Positions 8,905 to 18,846 of a stretch of DNA of 64,000 nt are shown in pieces. The stretch is from the NCBI GenBank assembly GCA_902595825.1, contig CACJRP010000003.1, positions 40,715 through 104,714 of the forward strand, given 5' to 3'. Position 1 is the first letter of the stretch, and each line of letters opens with the position of its first letter. The position numbers and the translations under genes are program-made. The notes beneath the pieces are model-generated. The model saw nothing but the letters and a program-made list of their open reading frames with translations. It ran no database searches and was not told the DNA's origin. The DNA is from an uncultured Bacteroidota bacterium. Lineage in GTDB: Bacteria > Bacteroidota > Bacteroidia > Flavobacteriales > Flavobacteriaceae.

Positions 8905-10049
8905 GATTTCAATCTTTTTAGAACTTGATTCATTTTTCTTGTATCTGTACATAAAGAAATCCTAACATATCCTTCACCTTGAGATCCAAATATTGATCCA
9001 GGAGATATAAAAAAATTATATTTATCCAATAAATGGTCAATAAATTCCTCAGATTTGAGAGAATCATCTAACATTTTACACCATATAAACATACCAACAC
9101 CATTTTTAGAATAAGAAAGATTTAGTTCGCTTGCAATTTCTTCTGCTAATTTTCTTCTTTTATAATACTCTTTATTAAGAGTTTCAAACCATTTTTGACT
9201 ACTAGCTAGGGCTTTTATTGCCCCATGCTGAACACAATAAAACATACCTGAATCAAAATTTGATTTTACTTTTAACACAGCATCTATGAACTTTGACTGA
9301 CCTACCATCATACCAACTCTCCATCCAGCCATATTAAACGATTTACTCAGTGAATTCAATTCTATAGCAACTCTTTTTGAGTTTTTTAATGATAAAATAC
9401 TCCTAGGTTTTTTATTTAAAATAAAACTATATGGATTATCATTTATTAAAATGATATCATTTTTCTTTGCCCAAGAAATTAGCTCATTTAATTTTTTTTC
9501 ACAAAAATCTGCGCCAGTTGGCATATGGGGATAATTTATCCACATAAGTTTGATGTTTTTTGTGTTTAAAGAATTTAAATCAACCATTTTTGGATACCAA
9601 TTATTTTCCTCTGACAAACTATAATAAAATGTCTCTGCACCCAATAATTTTGTGACCGCGGCGTATGTGGGATATCCTGGATTTGGAATTAACACACCAT
9701 CACCCTTATTAAGAAAAGCCATAGAAATGTGCATTACTCCCTCCTTTGATCCCATTAGGGGTAAAATTTCATTGTGGGGATTTATTTCAACACCATATTG
9801 TTTATAATAAAAACTTGAAATAGCCTCCCTAAGTTCCGGTAGGCCGACATAGCTTTGGTACATACTCGATCTCTGATGATCAATGCTTTCAGACAAAGCT
9901 TGTTTTACTTCTAAACTAGGCGATAAATCAGGACTTCCAATGGCCATATTGATTATAGGCCTTCCAGAAGAAATATAACTATTTATTTCTCTCATTTTTT
10001 TTGAGAAATAATATTCATCCACGTATTTTAATCTTTCGGCTGTAAACAT
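8901..10049 (-). CDS. PLP-dependent aminotransferase of the Phe/Tyr operon
   Basis: This 382-residue class I/II aminotransferase has the PLP lysine in NSLSKSFNMAGWRVGMMVG and the motif INMAIGSPDLSPS. It sits between pheA and tyrA, with overlaps of 1 nt at its start (TAATG) and 4 nt at its end (ATGA). It is most likely the transaminase that turns phenylpyruvate and 4-hydroxyphenylpyruvate into Phe and Tyr, although by sequence it belongs to a broad group that also includes LL-diaminopimelate and aspartate aminotransferases. The substrate assignment is inferred from context only. Confidence 0.88.
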   Translation of the reverse strand: MFTAERLKYVDEYYFSKKMREINSYISSGRPIINMAIGSPDLSPSLEVKQALSESIDHQRSSMYQSYVGLPELREAISSFYYKQYGVEINPHNEILPLMGSKEGVMHISMAFLNKGDGVLIPNPGYPTYAAVTKLLGAETFYYSLSEENNWYPKMVDLNSLNTKNIKLMWINYPHMPTGADFCEKKLNELISWAKKNDIILINDNPYSFILNKKPRSILSLKNSKRVAIELNSLSKSFNMAGWRVGMMVGQSKFIDAVLKVKSNFDSGMFYCVQHGAIKALASSQKWFETLNKEYYKRRKLAEEIASELNLSYSKNGVGMFIWCKMLDDSLKSEEFIDHLLDKYNFFISPGSIFGSQGEGYVRISLCTDTRKMNQVLKRLKS

Positions 10050-10870
10050 TAATTTTTATGTTCTAAGTATTGTCCAATTATTTTAAATTCTAAGGCCATG
10101 ATTTTAAGGATTGAGACCGCTTTTTGAAAAAAATCTATTTTTTCAAATTTCACATCTACAAAAAAAGCATACTTACCTGGTGTTTTTATAACCGGTAGGG
10201 ATTGAATCTTAGTAAGGTTTAAAAGACAATCACTTAAAACATTTAATACAGCAGCTAAACTTCCTCTTTGGTGGTCCAAAGTAAACTTAAGGGATGCTTT
10301 GTCATAAGATATTTTTCCAAATGGCTCGAGATTATTCTTTAAAATAGCAAACCTGGTTACATTATTATTAATTGTCTGAATTGACTCAGATAAAACGTTT
10401 AGATTGTAGGTTTTAGCCGCTTCTTTTGATCCTATAGCTGCAACTCCTTTTAATTTCTCTTTTAAAATTAGTTGAGCAACCTTCGCTGTGTCAGTAGCCT
10501 CTACTAATCTGATATGATCATAATCATTAAAAAATTCCTTACATTGTAAAAGAGCCATGGGATGAGAGTGTACCTCTTTAATATCTTCCAATGTCTGATT
10601 TTTGTAACACATCAAATTATGATCAATAGAAAAATTATATTCTCCTATTACATGCATATTATAGTCGTCAATTAAAGCATAATTTGGTAAAATTGATCCT
10701 GCAATAGAATTTTCAAGAGCCATAACTCCTCTTTCAACTTCCTTTTGTTTTAATTTATCAATAATTTCTTGAAAAGTAATACATTCAATCACATCTACTG
10801 TTGGTCCAAAGTAATTTAGAGCAACTATGTGGTGAAAAGAACCTTTGATACCTTGAATAGCTATTTTCAT
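10049..10870 (-). CDS. pheA: Prephenate dehydratase
   Basis: PheA converts prephenate to phenylpyruvate. The 273-residue protein has the periplasmic-binding-like catalytic domain (IAIQGIKGSFHHIVALNYF at the start, the catalytic NNVTRFAIL motif near residue 167). A C-terminal ACT domain follows (KFTLDHQRGSLAAVLNVLSD) for feedback by phenylalanine. The usual ESRP motif of the ACT domain reads IQSLP here. There is no fused chorismate mutase; that activity is on the DAHP synthase. It is the first structural gene after the attenuator, starting 10 nt after the T-run. Confidence 0.93.
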   Translation of the reverse strand: MKIAIQGIKGSFHHIVALNYFGPTVDVIECITFQEIIDKLKQKEVERGVMALENSIAGSILPNYALIDDYNMHVIGEYNFSIDHNLMCYKNQTLEDIKEVHSHPMALLQCKEFFNDYDHIRLVEATDTAKVAQLILKEKLKGVAAIGSKEAAKTYNLNVLSESIQTINNNVTRFAILKNNLEPFGKISYDKASLKFTLDHQRGSLAAVLNVLSDCLLNLTKIQSLPVIKTPGKYAFFVDVKFEKIDFFQKAVSILKIMALEFKIIGQYLEHKN

Positions 10871-10880
10871 TTCATTTATT

Positions 10881-10909
10881 AAAAAAAAAAGTCCTGAAAA
10901 TTCAGGACT
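10881..10909 (-). terminator. Intrinsic terminator of the pheA leader (attenuator)
   Basis: On the minus strand an 8-bp stem, AGTCCTGA (10909-10902) with TCAGGACT (10897-10890), closes a 4-nt loop and runs directly into ten T residues (10890-10881). It stands 10 nt upstream of the pheA start codon rather than after a gene. That position, with the leader peptide and the competing stem upstream, makes it an attenuator rather than an ordinary terminator. Confidence 0.85.
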
Positions 10910-10942
10910 ATTATTTGCTTAACAACTGTATACTATAGCCCT
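10904..10942 (-). promoter_or_regulatory. Antiterminator stem of the Phe/Tyr attenuator
   Basis: On the minus strand AGGGCTAT (10942-10935) can pair over all eight positions (one G-U) with ATAGTCCT (10911-10904). The second strand is the 5' arm of the terminator, so the two structures exclude each other. The first strand begins inside the stop codon of the leader peptide. A ribosome that finishes the leader would cover it and let the terminator form, whereas one stalled at the first Tyr codons would leave it free. Confidence 0.75.
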
Positions 10943-11000
10943 ACAAATTATTAAAATAAAAGTAGAGATAGTAAGAAGTAGTCGTAGTAATTGTTCTCAT
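10941..11000 (-). CDS. Tyr/Phe-rich leader peptide of the pheA operon
   Basis: A 19-codon frame from ATG (11000-10998) to TAG (10943-10941) encodes MRTITTTTSYYLYFYFNNL. Residues 10-16 hold four Tyr and two Phe codons in seven positions, the products of the operon. It ends 31 nt before the terminator stem and overlaps the start of the antiterminator strand by two bases. It has no Shine-Dalgarno sequence, as is normal in this phylum. Its role is inferred to be a ribosome-stalling sensor of charged tRNA-Tyr and tRNA-Phe. Confidence 0.82.
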   Translation of the reverse strand: MRTITTTTSYYLYFYFNNL

Positions 11001-11100
11001 TTAAGCTGCAAATCTAATATCCTGAGAGATAAAAACAAAATATTTAATATGTTAATTGAATAACAATTATTAAATTATATTTTAAAATTATAATATAGTC

Positions 11101-12708
11101 ATGTCCAATCTAAAACTAAAAATAACTTTAATATTATCTTTTTTTGTATTTAATAGCTGTCAAAAAAAAACCGAAACAGAAGATTTAAATGACTTTATCT
11201 ATTTAGAATCCACTATCGAAAGTCTAATTAATGATTATAAAAATGGGGATATAAAAGCTGTAGAGGTTATAAAAGAATATATAGACAGAATTAAAAAAAT
11301 TGATATAGCTGGTCCTAATCTTAGGTCTATTATACAAATCAATCCCGATGCCGTTAAAATTGCAACCGAACTTGATAATATAGTAGCTAAAGGTGAGTTG
11401 AAGGGTCCTTTACATGGGATACCTGTAATTTTGAAAGATAATATCGACACTGGCGATAAAATGAATACAACAGCAGGTTCAAGAGCTTTGATTAATTCAA
11501 AAGCAAATAAGGACGCATTTATAGTAAAAAAACTGAGAGAGTCAGGCGCGATCATATTAGGAAAAGCAAATTTAAGCGAATGGGCAAATTTTCGAGGTCA
11601 AAATTCAACAAGTGGATGGAGTGGTGTTAACGGTCAAACCAAAAACCCTTATGTATTAACAAGAAATCCCTGTGGCTCAAGCTCTGGGTCCGGAGTTTCA
11701 GTCTCAGCTAATTTAACCGTTTTAGCTGTTGGAACTGAAACTAATGGTTCAATCGTGTGTCCATCAAATGCCAATGGAATAGTAGGAATAAAACCTACGG
11801 TTGGGCTTATTAGTAGAACAGGAATTATTCCTATCTCATTTACTCAAGATACTTCTGGTCCAATGGCAAGAACTCTAACTGATGCAGTTATAGCACTCAA
11901 TGCAATGAAAGGTGAAGACCCCTTGGATTCCAAAACATTGTACATCCCTAATAAAAATTTAGACTACACAAAATTTTTGAGACAAGGAGGGATAAAAAAT
12001 AAAAGGATTGGAGTATACAATTTACCACTAGGAAATAAATCCAGAAGGAAAGGATATAATGCCGATGTTGACAGTTTATTTAAAAAATCAATTAAATTAA
12101 TTCGTTCACTGGGTGCAGAAATTATCGAGATAGATACAATAAATCATAGAGATAATGGAATCCATTCCTTTAACGTAATGCTTCATGAGTATAAAGATGG
12201 ATTAAACAAATATTTTAAAAATTTAAGAAATGATTCTCAAATAAAGAATTTAGAAGACTTAATTGAATTCAATGAAAAAGATACAATTGAACTTAAATAT
12301 TTTAATCAGGCATATTTAAAACTAGCAAATGAGACAGGTGGGATGAAAAGTGATAAATATAAAAATTCTCTTTTGTTACTTAATAAATACAGTAAAGAAG
12401 ATGGTATTGACAGGGTAATGAACGAACATAATCTAGACGCAATTATATCTCCAACAGGTAGCCCTGCTTGGAGTTCAGATCTTTTAAATGGTGACAATTA
12501 TCATATTGGAAGCTCTTCCCCTGCAGCTCGAGCTGGCTATCCAAATATCACAATTCCTATGGGGAATATTCATGGACTTCCAGTTGGAATTTCATTTTTT
12601 GGTAGGGCTTGGAGTGAAAGTAAACTAATTGAAATCGCATTTGATTTCGAACAAGTTTCAAAAGCAAGGATTATTCCGAATTTCAAATTAAATGATGAAG
12701 ATCTTTAG
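11101..12708 (+). CDS. Amidase-signature family lipoprotein
   Basis: This 535-residue protein has a lipoprotein signal peptide with lipid-attachment Cys20 (FFVFNSC), so it is likely in the periplasm or outer membrane. The amidase signature is complete: the base Lys in GIPVILKDNIDTGD, the Ser region NPCGSSSGSGVSVSANLTV and VGTETNGSIVCPSNANGIVG. It resembles secreted amidases related to peptide amidase and GatA, which hydrolyse an amide bond with a Ser-Ser-Lys triad. It is not the tRNA amidotransferase subunit, given its signal peptide and lack of gatB/gatC neighbours. The substrate is unknown. It is divergent from the pheA leader. Confidence 0.87.
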   Translation: MSNLKLKITLILSFFVFNSCQKKTETEDLNDFIYLESTIESLINDYKNGDIKAVEVIKEYIDRIKKIDIAGPNLRSIIQINPDAVKIATELDNIVAKGELKGPLHGIPVILKDNIDTGDKMNTTAGSRALINSKANKDAFIVKKLRESGAIILGKANLSEWANFRGQNSTSGWSGVNGQTKNPYVLTRNPCGSSSGSGVSVSANLTVLAVGTETNGSIVCPSNANGIVGIKPTVGLISRTGIIPISFTQDTSGPMARTLTDAVIALNAMKGEDPLDSKTLYIPNKNLDYTKFLRQGGIKNKRIGVYNLPLGNKSRRKGYNADVDSLFKKSIKLIRSLGAEIIEIDTINHRDNGIHSFNVMLHEYKDGLNKYFKNLRNDSQIKNLEDLIEFNEKDTIELKYFNQAYLKLANETGGMKSDKYKNSLLLLNKYSKEDGIDRVMNEHNLDAIISPTGSPAWSSDLLNGDNYHIGSSSPAARAGYPNITIPMGNIHGLPVGISFFGRAWSESKLIEIAFDFEQVSKARIIPNFKLNDEDL

Positions 12709-12757
12709 TTTATATGATCAAATTTTACCTTAAGAATCAATAATATTTTTTAAAAAT

Positions 12758-13714
12758 TTAAAAAACAGATTCTGCAATACATTTAATATTATCTGAACGT
12801 CCCATAGTATAATAATGAAGAAAAGGAACTCCAGCTTTTTTTAGTTCCTTACTTTGTTCAATACACCATTCAATACCAACTTGTCTAATCTGATCGTTAC
12901 TTTTACATTTTATAACTGATTTTATTAAGTCATCTGGTAGGTCAACATAAAATCTTTGTGGAAGAACGTTTAGTTGTTTTTTTGTTGAAATTGGTTTTAA
13001 CCCAGGAATTATTGGAACGTTGATTTCATTTTCTAAACATTTTTTTTGAAAGTCAAAAAACTTTTGGTTATCAAAAAACATCTGAGTGACGATGTAATGG
13101 GCGCCTGCATCAATCTTTTTCTTCAAAAAATGTATATCACTGTCAAAACTTGGAGCCTCAATGTGTTTTTCTGGATAACCTGAAACTCCAATACAAAAGT
13201 TTGTTTTTGCGTTATTTTGAATTTCTTCGTCTAAATATTTTCCTTTATTAAGATCATCAATTTGTTTAACAAGATCACTTGCGAAAGAGTTTCCATCAAC
13301 ACTTGGCTTGAAATATACTTCAGATTTTAATGAATCCCCTCTAAGAGCTACAATATTTTCAATTCCTAAGAAATCTAAATCTATAAGTAGATTTTCTGTT
13401 TCTTCTTTTGAGAAACCTCCACAAAGAACATGTGGAACTGCATCTACATTATATTTATTTTGGAGCGCAGCACATATTCCTACCGTTCCTGGTCTTTTTC
13501 TTATGACATGTTTTTGCAATAAACCGTTATCTAATTCTTTATAGACATACTCTTCTCTATGATACGTAACATCAATAAAAGGTGGTTTAAACTCCATAAG
13601 TGGATCAATTGCATCAAAAATCGATTCAAGATTTTGTCCTTTTAAAGGCGGCAAAATCTCGAAAGTAAATTGAGATGTATTTTTCTTATCTTTAAAATGA
13701 TCTATAATTTTCAT
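12758..13714 (-). CDS. metF: Methylenetetrahydrofolate reductase
   Basis: MetF reduces 5,10-methylene-THF to 5-methyl-THF, the methyl donor for MetH. The 318-residue TIM-barrel protein shows the N-terminal FTFEILPPLKG, the FAD-binding NIVALRGD and ISGYPEKH-like GVSGYPEKHIEAPS, and AGAHYIVTQMFFDN. It is the last gene of the methionine operon, starting 3 bp after the stop of metH (C part). It converges on the amidase gene across 49 AT-rich bases with no GC-rich terminator. Confidence 0.94.
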   Translation of the reverse strand: MKIIDHFKDKKNTSQFTFEILPPLKGQNLESIFDAIDPLMEFKPPFIDVTYHREEYVYKELDNGLLQKHVIRKRPGTVGICAALQNKYNVDAVPHVLCGGFSKEETENLLIDLDFLGIENIVALRGDSLKSEVYFKPSVDGNSFASDLVKQIDDLNKGKYLDEEIQNNAKTNFCIGVSGYPEKHIEAPSFDSDIHFLKKKIDAGAHYIVTQMFFDNQKFFDFQKKCLENEINVPIIPGLKPISTKKQLNVLPQRFYVDLPDDLIKSVIKCKSNDQIRQVGIEWCIEQSKELKKAGVPFLHYYTMGRSDNIKCIAESVF

Positions 13715-13717
13715 AGT

Positions 13718-16405
13718 TTAAAAGTTTAAATTTGGTTTTAACCACTTAATAGCACTTTCAAGAGTTATTTTTTTTCTATTTGCATAATCCTGTACTTGGT
13801 CTTTAGAAATTTTCCCAACTCCGAAATATTTTGCACTGGGATTTGCAAAATAATATCCTGAAACAGAGGCTGCAGGCCACATCGCCAGACTTTCTGTCAA
13901 TGAAACACCAATATTTTTTTCAACATTAAGAATATTCCAAATTGTTTGTTTCTCTAAATGATCTGGACATGCAGGATATCCTGGAGCAGGTCTAATGCCA
14001 GTGTATTTTTCTTTAATTAGATCGTCATTGTTGAATTTCTCGTCCGGTGAATACCCCCAATATTTAGTTCTCACAATTTTGTGTAGATATTCTGCATAGG
14101 CTTCTGCCAATCTATCGGCTAAAGCTTTCACCATTATAGAATTATAATCATCATTTTTATTTTCATAGTGTTTGGATAGTTTGTCTGCTCCGATACCTGT
14201 AGTAACGCAAAAAATACCTATGTAATCGGAATATCCAGTATTTTTAGGAGCAATATAATCAGATAGTGCCAAGTTTGGTTTATCATTTCTTTTCATTAGC
14301 TGTTGCCTTAGTGTATAAAAAGTTCCCAAAAGTGTTTTTTTATCATTTGAAGAATATACCTCAATATCGTCATCTACAGTGTTAGCGGGAAATAACCCAA
14401 AAATTGATTTTGCTTTAAGAGATTTATTTTTTAAAATTTTTTGAAGCAACTGATTAGCATCAGAAAATAATTCTTTGGCTTGTTGACCAACAATTTTATC
14501 TTCTAATATTTCTGGATATCGACCATGTAAATCCCAAGATCTAAAAAAGGGACTCCAATCAATATATTCAATTAATTCTTCCAAATTTTGATTTTTTGTA
14601 ATTGTGATTCCCCTGTTCTTAGGTATACTAGGTTTAAACTCTTCCCAATTTAATTTTATTTTATTTTTCCTGGCCGATTTTATGTTTATAAGTTCTTTTT
14701 TAACTTGCCTTTGTAAAAATTTATTTCGGAAATCTTCGTATTCTTTCCTTATTGTTTGTTTATAAACAATTGATGTTTTTTTATTTAATAAACTCCCCGC
14801 CACTGTAACTGCTCTAGATGCATCATTTACGTGTACAACTGGAGTGTTAAGTTCTGGGGCTATTTTGACTGCCGTATGTGCTTTGGAAGTTGTAGCTCCT
14901 CCTATTAATAGAGGAATATTTATTTTCTGTCTTTTTAGCTCCTGAGCTATAAAAATCATTTCATCCAAAGATGGTGTGATTAATCCAGATAATCCGATGA
15001 GATCAACATTTTCATCTTTTGCTGTTTTTAAAATTTTTTCTGGTGGTACCATGACTCCCAAATCTATTATTTCAAAATTATTACAGCCTAAAACAACACT
15101 AACAATATTTTTTCCAATATCATGTACATCTCCTTTAACCGTTGCCATTAGAATTTTGCCTGCAACTTTTTGTTTTCCACTTTCTTTTCCTGACTCAATG
15201 TAAGGTAACAGGTATGAAACTGCGTTTTTCATAACTCTTGCGGATTTAACAACTTGTGGTAAAAACATTTTACCAGACCCAAACAAATCTCCAACCACAT
15301 TCATTCCATTCATTAAAAAGACTTCAATGACCTCTATCGGCTTATTAACAATTTTTCTTGCCTCTTCAACATCATTATGTATAAATTCTTCTATACCTTT
15401 TACTAAAGAATGAGTAATTCTACCTTGTAAATCTAATTTTCTCCAGGACTTTTCTTTGAGTTTGGTTGTCTTATTTTCATCAGAAAGGTCTTCAGCAAAT
15501 TTGAGCAACCTTTGAGTTGCATCATCTCTTCGATTTAATAAAACATCCTCAATATGAAGAAGTAAATTCTTAGGTATTTCGTCATAGACTTCAAGCATTT
15601 CTGGATTTACAATACCCATGTTCATCCCATTTTTAATTCCATGATATAAAAATGCAGAGTGCATTGCTTCCCTGACTAAGTTATTACCTCGAAAAGAAAA
15701 AGAAACATTGCTAACGCCTCCACTGACACTTGCATAAGGTAAATTTTTTCTTATCCATTTGGCTGACTTAAAAAAATCTACAGCATTTGTCTTATGCTCA
15801 TCCATCCCTGTTGCAACAGGAAAAATATTTGGGTCAAAAATGATGTCTTGAGGAGGAAAATGAACTTTTTTTGTTAAAATTTTGTATGCTCTTTCACATA
15901 TTTCAATTCTCCTCAAATAATTATCTGCTTGTCCATTTTCATCAAATGCCATAATAACTACTGCAGCACCAAATCTTCTGATCTTTACAGCATTTTCAAT
16001 AAATTTCTTTTCACCCTCTTTTAGACTTATAGAGTTCACTACGCACTTACCTTGAACCAGTTTTAATCCAGCCTCTACAACCTCCCACTTTGAGGAATCG
16101 ATCATAATTGGAATTCTAGAAATATCAGGTTCTGAAACAATTAAATTTAAAAATTTTGTCATTGCCTCAACTCCATCAATCATACCTTCATCCATGTTGA
16201 CATCCAAAATTTGTGCTCCCCCTTCAACTTGATCCCTTGCAACTTCAACTGCAGATTTAAAATCATCCTCTTTGATATATTTTAAAAATTTTCTAGATCC
16301 AGTGACATTTGTCCTTTCCCCAATATTTACAAAATTTGATTCTGGAGTTATAATCAGAGGTTCTAGACCAGATAACTTTAGATACTTATCCATTGTCGAA
16401 TTCAA
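13718..16405 (-). CDS. metH: Methionine synthase, folate-, cobalamin- and SAM-activation domains
   Basis: This 895-residue protein equals the C-terminal three quarters of Escherichia coli MetH. The pterin-binding domain comes first ([16 protein letters not shown], residues 25-40), then the cobalamin cap and Rossmann domain with the axial-ligand motif [10 protein letters not shown] near residue 427. The reactivation domain follows, with [12 protein letters not shown] near residue 805. It lacks the homocysteine domain, which is encoded by the upstream gene overlapping by 4 nt (16402-16405). Together they give about 1222 residues, matching one-piece MetH. The enzyme makes methionine from homocysteine and 5-methyl-THF and needs vitamin B12. 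Confidence 0.94.
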   Translation of the reverse strand: MNSTMDKYLKLSGLEPLIITPESNFVNIGERTNVTGSRKFLKYIKEDDFKSAVEVARDQVEGGAQILDVNMDEGMIDGVEAMTKFLNLIVSEPDISRIPIMIDSSKWEVVEAGLKLVQGKCVVNSISLKEGEKKFIENAVKIRRFGAAVVIMAFDENGQADNYLRRIEICERAYKILTKKVHFPPQDIIFDPNIFPVATGMDEHKTNAVDFFKSAKWIRKNLPYASVSGGVSNVSFSFRGNNLVREAMHSAFLYHGIKNGMNMGIVNPEMLEVYDEIPKNLLLHIEDVLLNRRDDATQRLLKFAEDLSDENKTTKLKEKSWRKLDLQGRITHSLVKGIEEFIHNDVEEARKIVNKPIEVIEVFLMNGMNVVGDLFGSGKMFLPQVVKSARVMKNAVSYLLPYIESGKESGKQKVAGKILMATVKGDVHDIGKNIVSVVLGCNNFEIIDLGVMVPPEKILKTAKDENVDLIGLSGLITPSLDEMIFIAQELKRQKINIPLLIGGATTSKAHTAVKIAPELNTPVVHVNDASRAVTVAGSLLNKKTSIVYKQTIRKEYEDFRNKFLQRQVKKELINIKSARKNKIKLNWEEFKPSIPKNRGITITKNQNLEELIEYIDWSPFFRSWDLHGRYPEILEDKIVGQQAKELFSDANQLLQKILKNKSLKAKSIFGLFPANTVDDDIEVYSSNDKKTLLGTFYTLRQQLMKRNDKPNLALSDYIAPKNTGYSDYIGIFCVTTGIGADKLSKHYENKNDDYNSIMVKALADRLAEAYAEYLHKIVRTKYWGYSPDEKFNNDDLIKEKYTGIRPAPGYPACPDHLEKQTIWNILNVEKNIGVSLTESLAMWPAASVSGYYFANPSAKYFGVGKISKDQVQDYANRKKITLESAIKWLKPNLNF

Positions 16406-17385
16406 ATTTTTCTTGGTTTATAATTTCTAGCAATTTCAGCTATTAATCTTATGTGTTCAGGTTTTGTTCCACAACAACCTCCAACTATATTAATTATATT
16501 TTCTTTTAAATAATTTTCAATAAGCTCTGACATTTCAGTTGCTGTTTGGTCATAAGCGCCAAAGGCATTTGGAAGACCTGCATTTGGATGTACAGAAGTG
16601 TAGGTGTTCGTAATATTTGATAATCTCTTTACATAAGGTAAGAGTTGGTCAGCTCCTAATGCACAATTAAATCCTATACTTAAAAGTGGGATATGTGAAA
16701 TTGAAATCACAAATGCTTCCACAGTTTGACCCGACAAGGTTCTTCCACTTGCATCCGTAATTGTACCGCTAACCATTACTGGAATATCTAATTTTTTTTC
16801 GCTTTTTATTTTATCAATTGCAAATAGAGCCGCTTTAGCATTTAAAGTGTCAAAAATAGTTTCTACAAACAAAATATCAACACCACCGTCGATTAAACCT
16901 AAAACCTGATCTGAATAGCAGTTTACTAAATTATCAAATGATATAGCCCTGTATCCAGGATCATTAACATCTGGAGATAAACTAGCTGTTCTATTGGTTG
17001 GTCCAATTGAACCGGCAACAAATACCTCAGATTTTTTTGTGCTATTACAAAACTCATCTTTTACCTCTTTAGCAATTTTTGCACCGGCATGATTAAAATC
17101 ATACGCGTATTTTTCCATTCCGTAGTCTGCGAGACTTATAGATGTAGAATTAAAAGTATTTGTCTCTATTATATCAGCTCCCGCCTCTAAATAATCTCTA
17201 TGTATAGATTTAATTAAATCTGGCATGGTTATGTTGAGCAGGTCATTATTTCCTTTCAATGGCTCTTTATGATTAACAAATCTTTTTCCTCTAAAGTCAT
17301 TTTCATCAAGAGAGTGTTCTTGAATCATAGTACCCATTGGTCCGTCTAAAATCATTATTCTTTCATTAAGGATTTTTTCTATCAT
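16402..17385 (-). CDS. Methionine synthase, homocysteine-binding (zinc) domain
   Basis: This 327-residue protein corresponds to the N-terminal Hcy-methyltransferase barrel of Met[16 protein letters not shown] at the start and [20 protein letters not shown]. The zinc-binding cysteines are in [13 protein letters not shown] and in [12 protein letters not shown] near the C-terminus. It ends in an ATGA overlap with the gene for the remaining domains, so the two are translationally coupled. The split form is common in Bacteroidota and is not a frameshift: both parts have proper starts and stops and intact domain borders. Confidence 0.92.
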   Translation of the reverse strand: MIEKILNERIMILDGPMGTMIQEHSLDENDFRGKRFVNHKEPLKGNNDLLNITMPDLIKSIHRDYLEAGADIIETNTFNSTSISLADYGMEKYAYDFNHAGAKIAKEVKDEFCNSTKKSEVFVAGSIGPTNRTASLSPDVNDPGYRAISFDNLVNCYSDQVLGLIDGGVDILFVETIFDTLNAKAALFAIDKIKSEKKLDIPVMVSGTITDASGRTLSGQTVEAFVISISHIPLLSIGFNCALGADQLLPYVKRLSNITNTYTSVHPNAGLPNAFGAYDQTATEMSELIENYLKENIINIVGGCCGTKPEHIRLIAEIARNYKPRKI

Positions 17386-17442
17386 CTTTGTTATATTTGA
17401 TTACAAATAATTGAAAAAACAGACTTTTGTTTTTATTAAATT

Positions 17443-17883
17443 CTATATTCTTTTACCGTTTAGAATAATGTTAAAATTTATAGTTGCAACACTATCTATC
17501 ATTTTAGAAACTGAGCAGTACTTTTGGTAAGATAATTCTGCGGCTCTTTTGGCCTTTTCACTAGAGATATTTTCTCCATCTATGAAAATTTCAATATCAA
17601 TTGAATCAAAAGTTGAAGGAACTTTATCTTTATCTCTGTTACCTAAAACTTTCATTTTTAATGATGTTGGATTGATTTTTTGTTTATTCAAAATGTCAAT
17701 TATATCAATACTACTGCACCCAGCGAGACCCATAAGTAAAACTTCCATTGGACTAACCCCTCCTATGACTCCAGATTTTTTTGATTTATTGTCTAAAAAA
17801 ACTCTGTGCCCATCTGTGTTTTTTGCTTCAAATAGATAATCGCTGTTTACTCTTTCTAGTGTTATTTCCATTTTTAGATTCAA
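17443..17883 (-). CDS. OsmC-like peroxiredoxin-family protein
   Basis: This is a 146-residue OsmC/Ohr fold protein. Both catalytic cysteines are present: Cys56 in LLMGLAGCSSIDIIDI and Cys123 in YQKYCSVSKMI. Such proteins reduce organic hydroperoxides or related thiol substrates. Its first 44-56 nt overlap the end of metX (starts at 17883 or 17871; the second, MEITLERV, fits family N-termini better). Its position inside the methionine operon suggests a role in sulfur or thiol metabolism, but that is inference. Confidence 0.85.
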   Translation of the reverse strand: MNLKMEITLERVNSDYLFEAKNTDGHRVFLDNKSKKSGVIGGVSPMEVLLMGLAGCSSIDIIDILNKQKINPTSLKMKVLGNRDKDKVPSTFDSIDIEIFIDGENISSEKAKRAAELSYQKYCSVSKMIDSVATINFNIILNGKRI

Positions 17884-18838
17884 TTAATATTTTACTTAAA
17901 ATTTTCGACATTTTTTCATTTTCTATTAAAAATCCATCGTGCCCGTGAACAGATTGTATAATATGATGATAAATATTTTGTTTAACTGACTTGATTAAGT
18001 TATAGGTATAAATATCTCTCTCAACAGTAAAATAATAATCACTATCAATACTTACAATATGTATGTTAGATTTAATTTTAGATAATACTTCCTGCGGTTC
18101 TTTATCGTCTTCTGTAATGTCTACAGTTGACAATAAGTGATTCATAGCAATATAAGCCTCAAGATTAAATCTTTTTGAGAGACTTTCACCATGAAATGAA
18201 AGCCATTCTTCAACCAAATAGCTGCCCTTTTCATTTTTTTTATTGGAAAATCTATTGTTTAAGGAAATGGGAGTTCTATAACTTAACATGGCGTGTATTC
18301 TTGCATCTTCGAGTGGATTTTTGGAATTTTTTAAAATTCTTTTTTGTAGATAGGTATTAGCTAAAATCCAGTCCGATGTTTGCCAATCACAAGCTACAGG
18401 AATAATGTTTTCAGCAAATTTATTTTTTAAAGAAGCCATTTCCCATGTTATACCTCCTCCAATAGATCCACCAACAATTGCAAATAAACTAGAAACACCC
18501 ATTTTTTCAAGTCCTAAATAAAATATCTTGGCTATATCCTTACAGCTCAATTCCATATAATTTTCAATTGTTGGATGATAATATCCGTTGCCAGGTATGT
18601 CAAAGGCAATGACAGTGAAATAATTCAGATCAATAGCTTTATCGATCCCAACAATTTCTGACCACCAACCTTTGTCTCCGATTAAACTTGAATTACCTGT
18701 CAAAGAATGATTTACAAGTATAATTGGTGAATCACCAATTTCTTGACCATATAGTTGATAGGATAAATAAATATTATCAAATACAAAGCCAGTATTTGAT
18801 TTAAAATTTTTTATATCGATGCTATCCAATTTTGGCAT
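17828..18838 (-). CDS. metX: Homoserine O-acetyltransferase
   Basis: MetX is an alpha/beta-hydrolase that activates homoserine with acetyl-CoA. It has HSLTGNSS near residue 44, nucleophile Ser125 in IVGGSIGGGITWE, the acid in IDSDYYFTVERD and the His in QSVHGHDGFLIE. At 336 residues it is a little shorter than the usual 350-380. Its C-terminal 15-18 codons run into the osmC-like gene. The product feeds metY, 8 bp upstream in the operon. Acetyl versus succinyl specificity is assumed from the family. Confidence 0.9.
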   Translation of the reverse strand: MPKLDSIDIKNFKSNTGFVFDNIYLSYQLYGQEIGDSPIILVNHSLTGNSSLIGDKGWWSEIVGIDKAIDLNYFTVIAFDIPGNGYYHPTIENYMELSCKDIAKIFYLGLEKMGVSSLFAIVGGSIGGGITWEMASLKNKFAENIIPVACDWQTSDWILANTYLQKRILKNSKNPLEDARIHAMLSYRTPISLNNRFSNKKNEKGSYLVEEWLSFHGESLSKRFNLEAYIAMNHLLSTVDITEDDKEPQEVLSKIKSNIHIVSIDSDYYFTVERDIYTYNLIKSVKQNIYHHIIQSVHGHDGFLIENEKMSKILSKILIESKNGNNTRKSKQRLSI

Positions 18839-18846
18839 ATTAAAAA

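Noticed and set aside
10941-11000. Leader peptide read as a his- or thr-operon leader because of its run of Thr codons.
   Set aside because: There are no His codons, four Thr codons is a short run, and the downstream genes make Phe and Tyr, matching the Tyr/Phe cluster next to the antiterminator.
16402-16405. MetH appearing as two genes could be a frameshifted single gene.
   Set aside because: The two parts join by a clean ATGA overlap, both have intact domain borders, and the split form is known from Bacteroidota.
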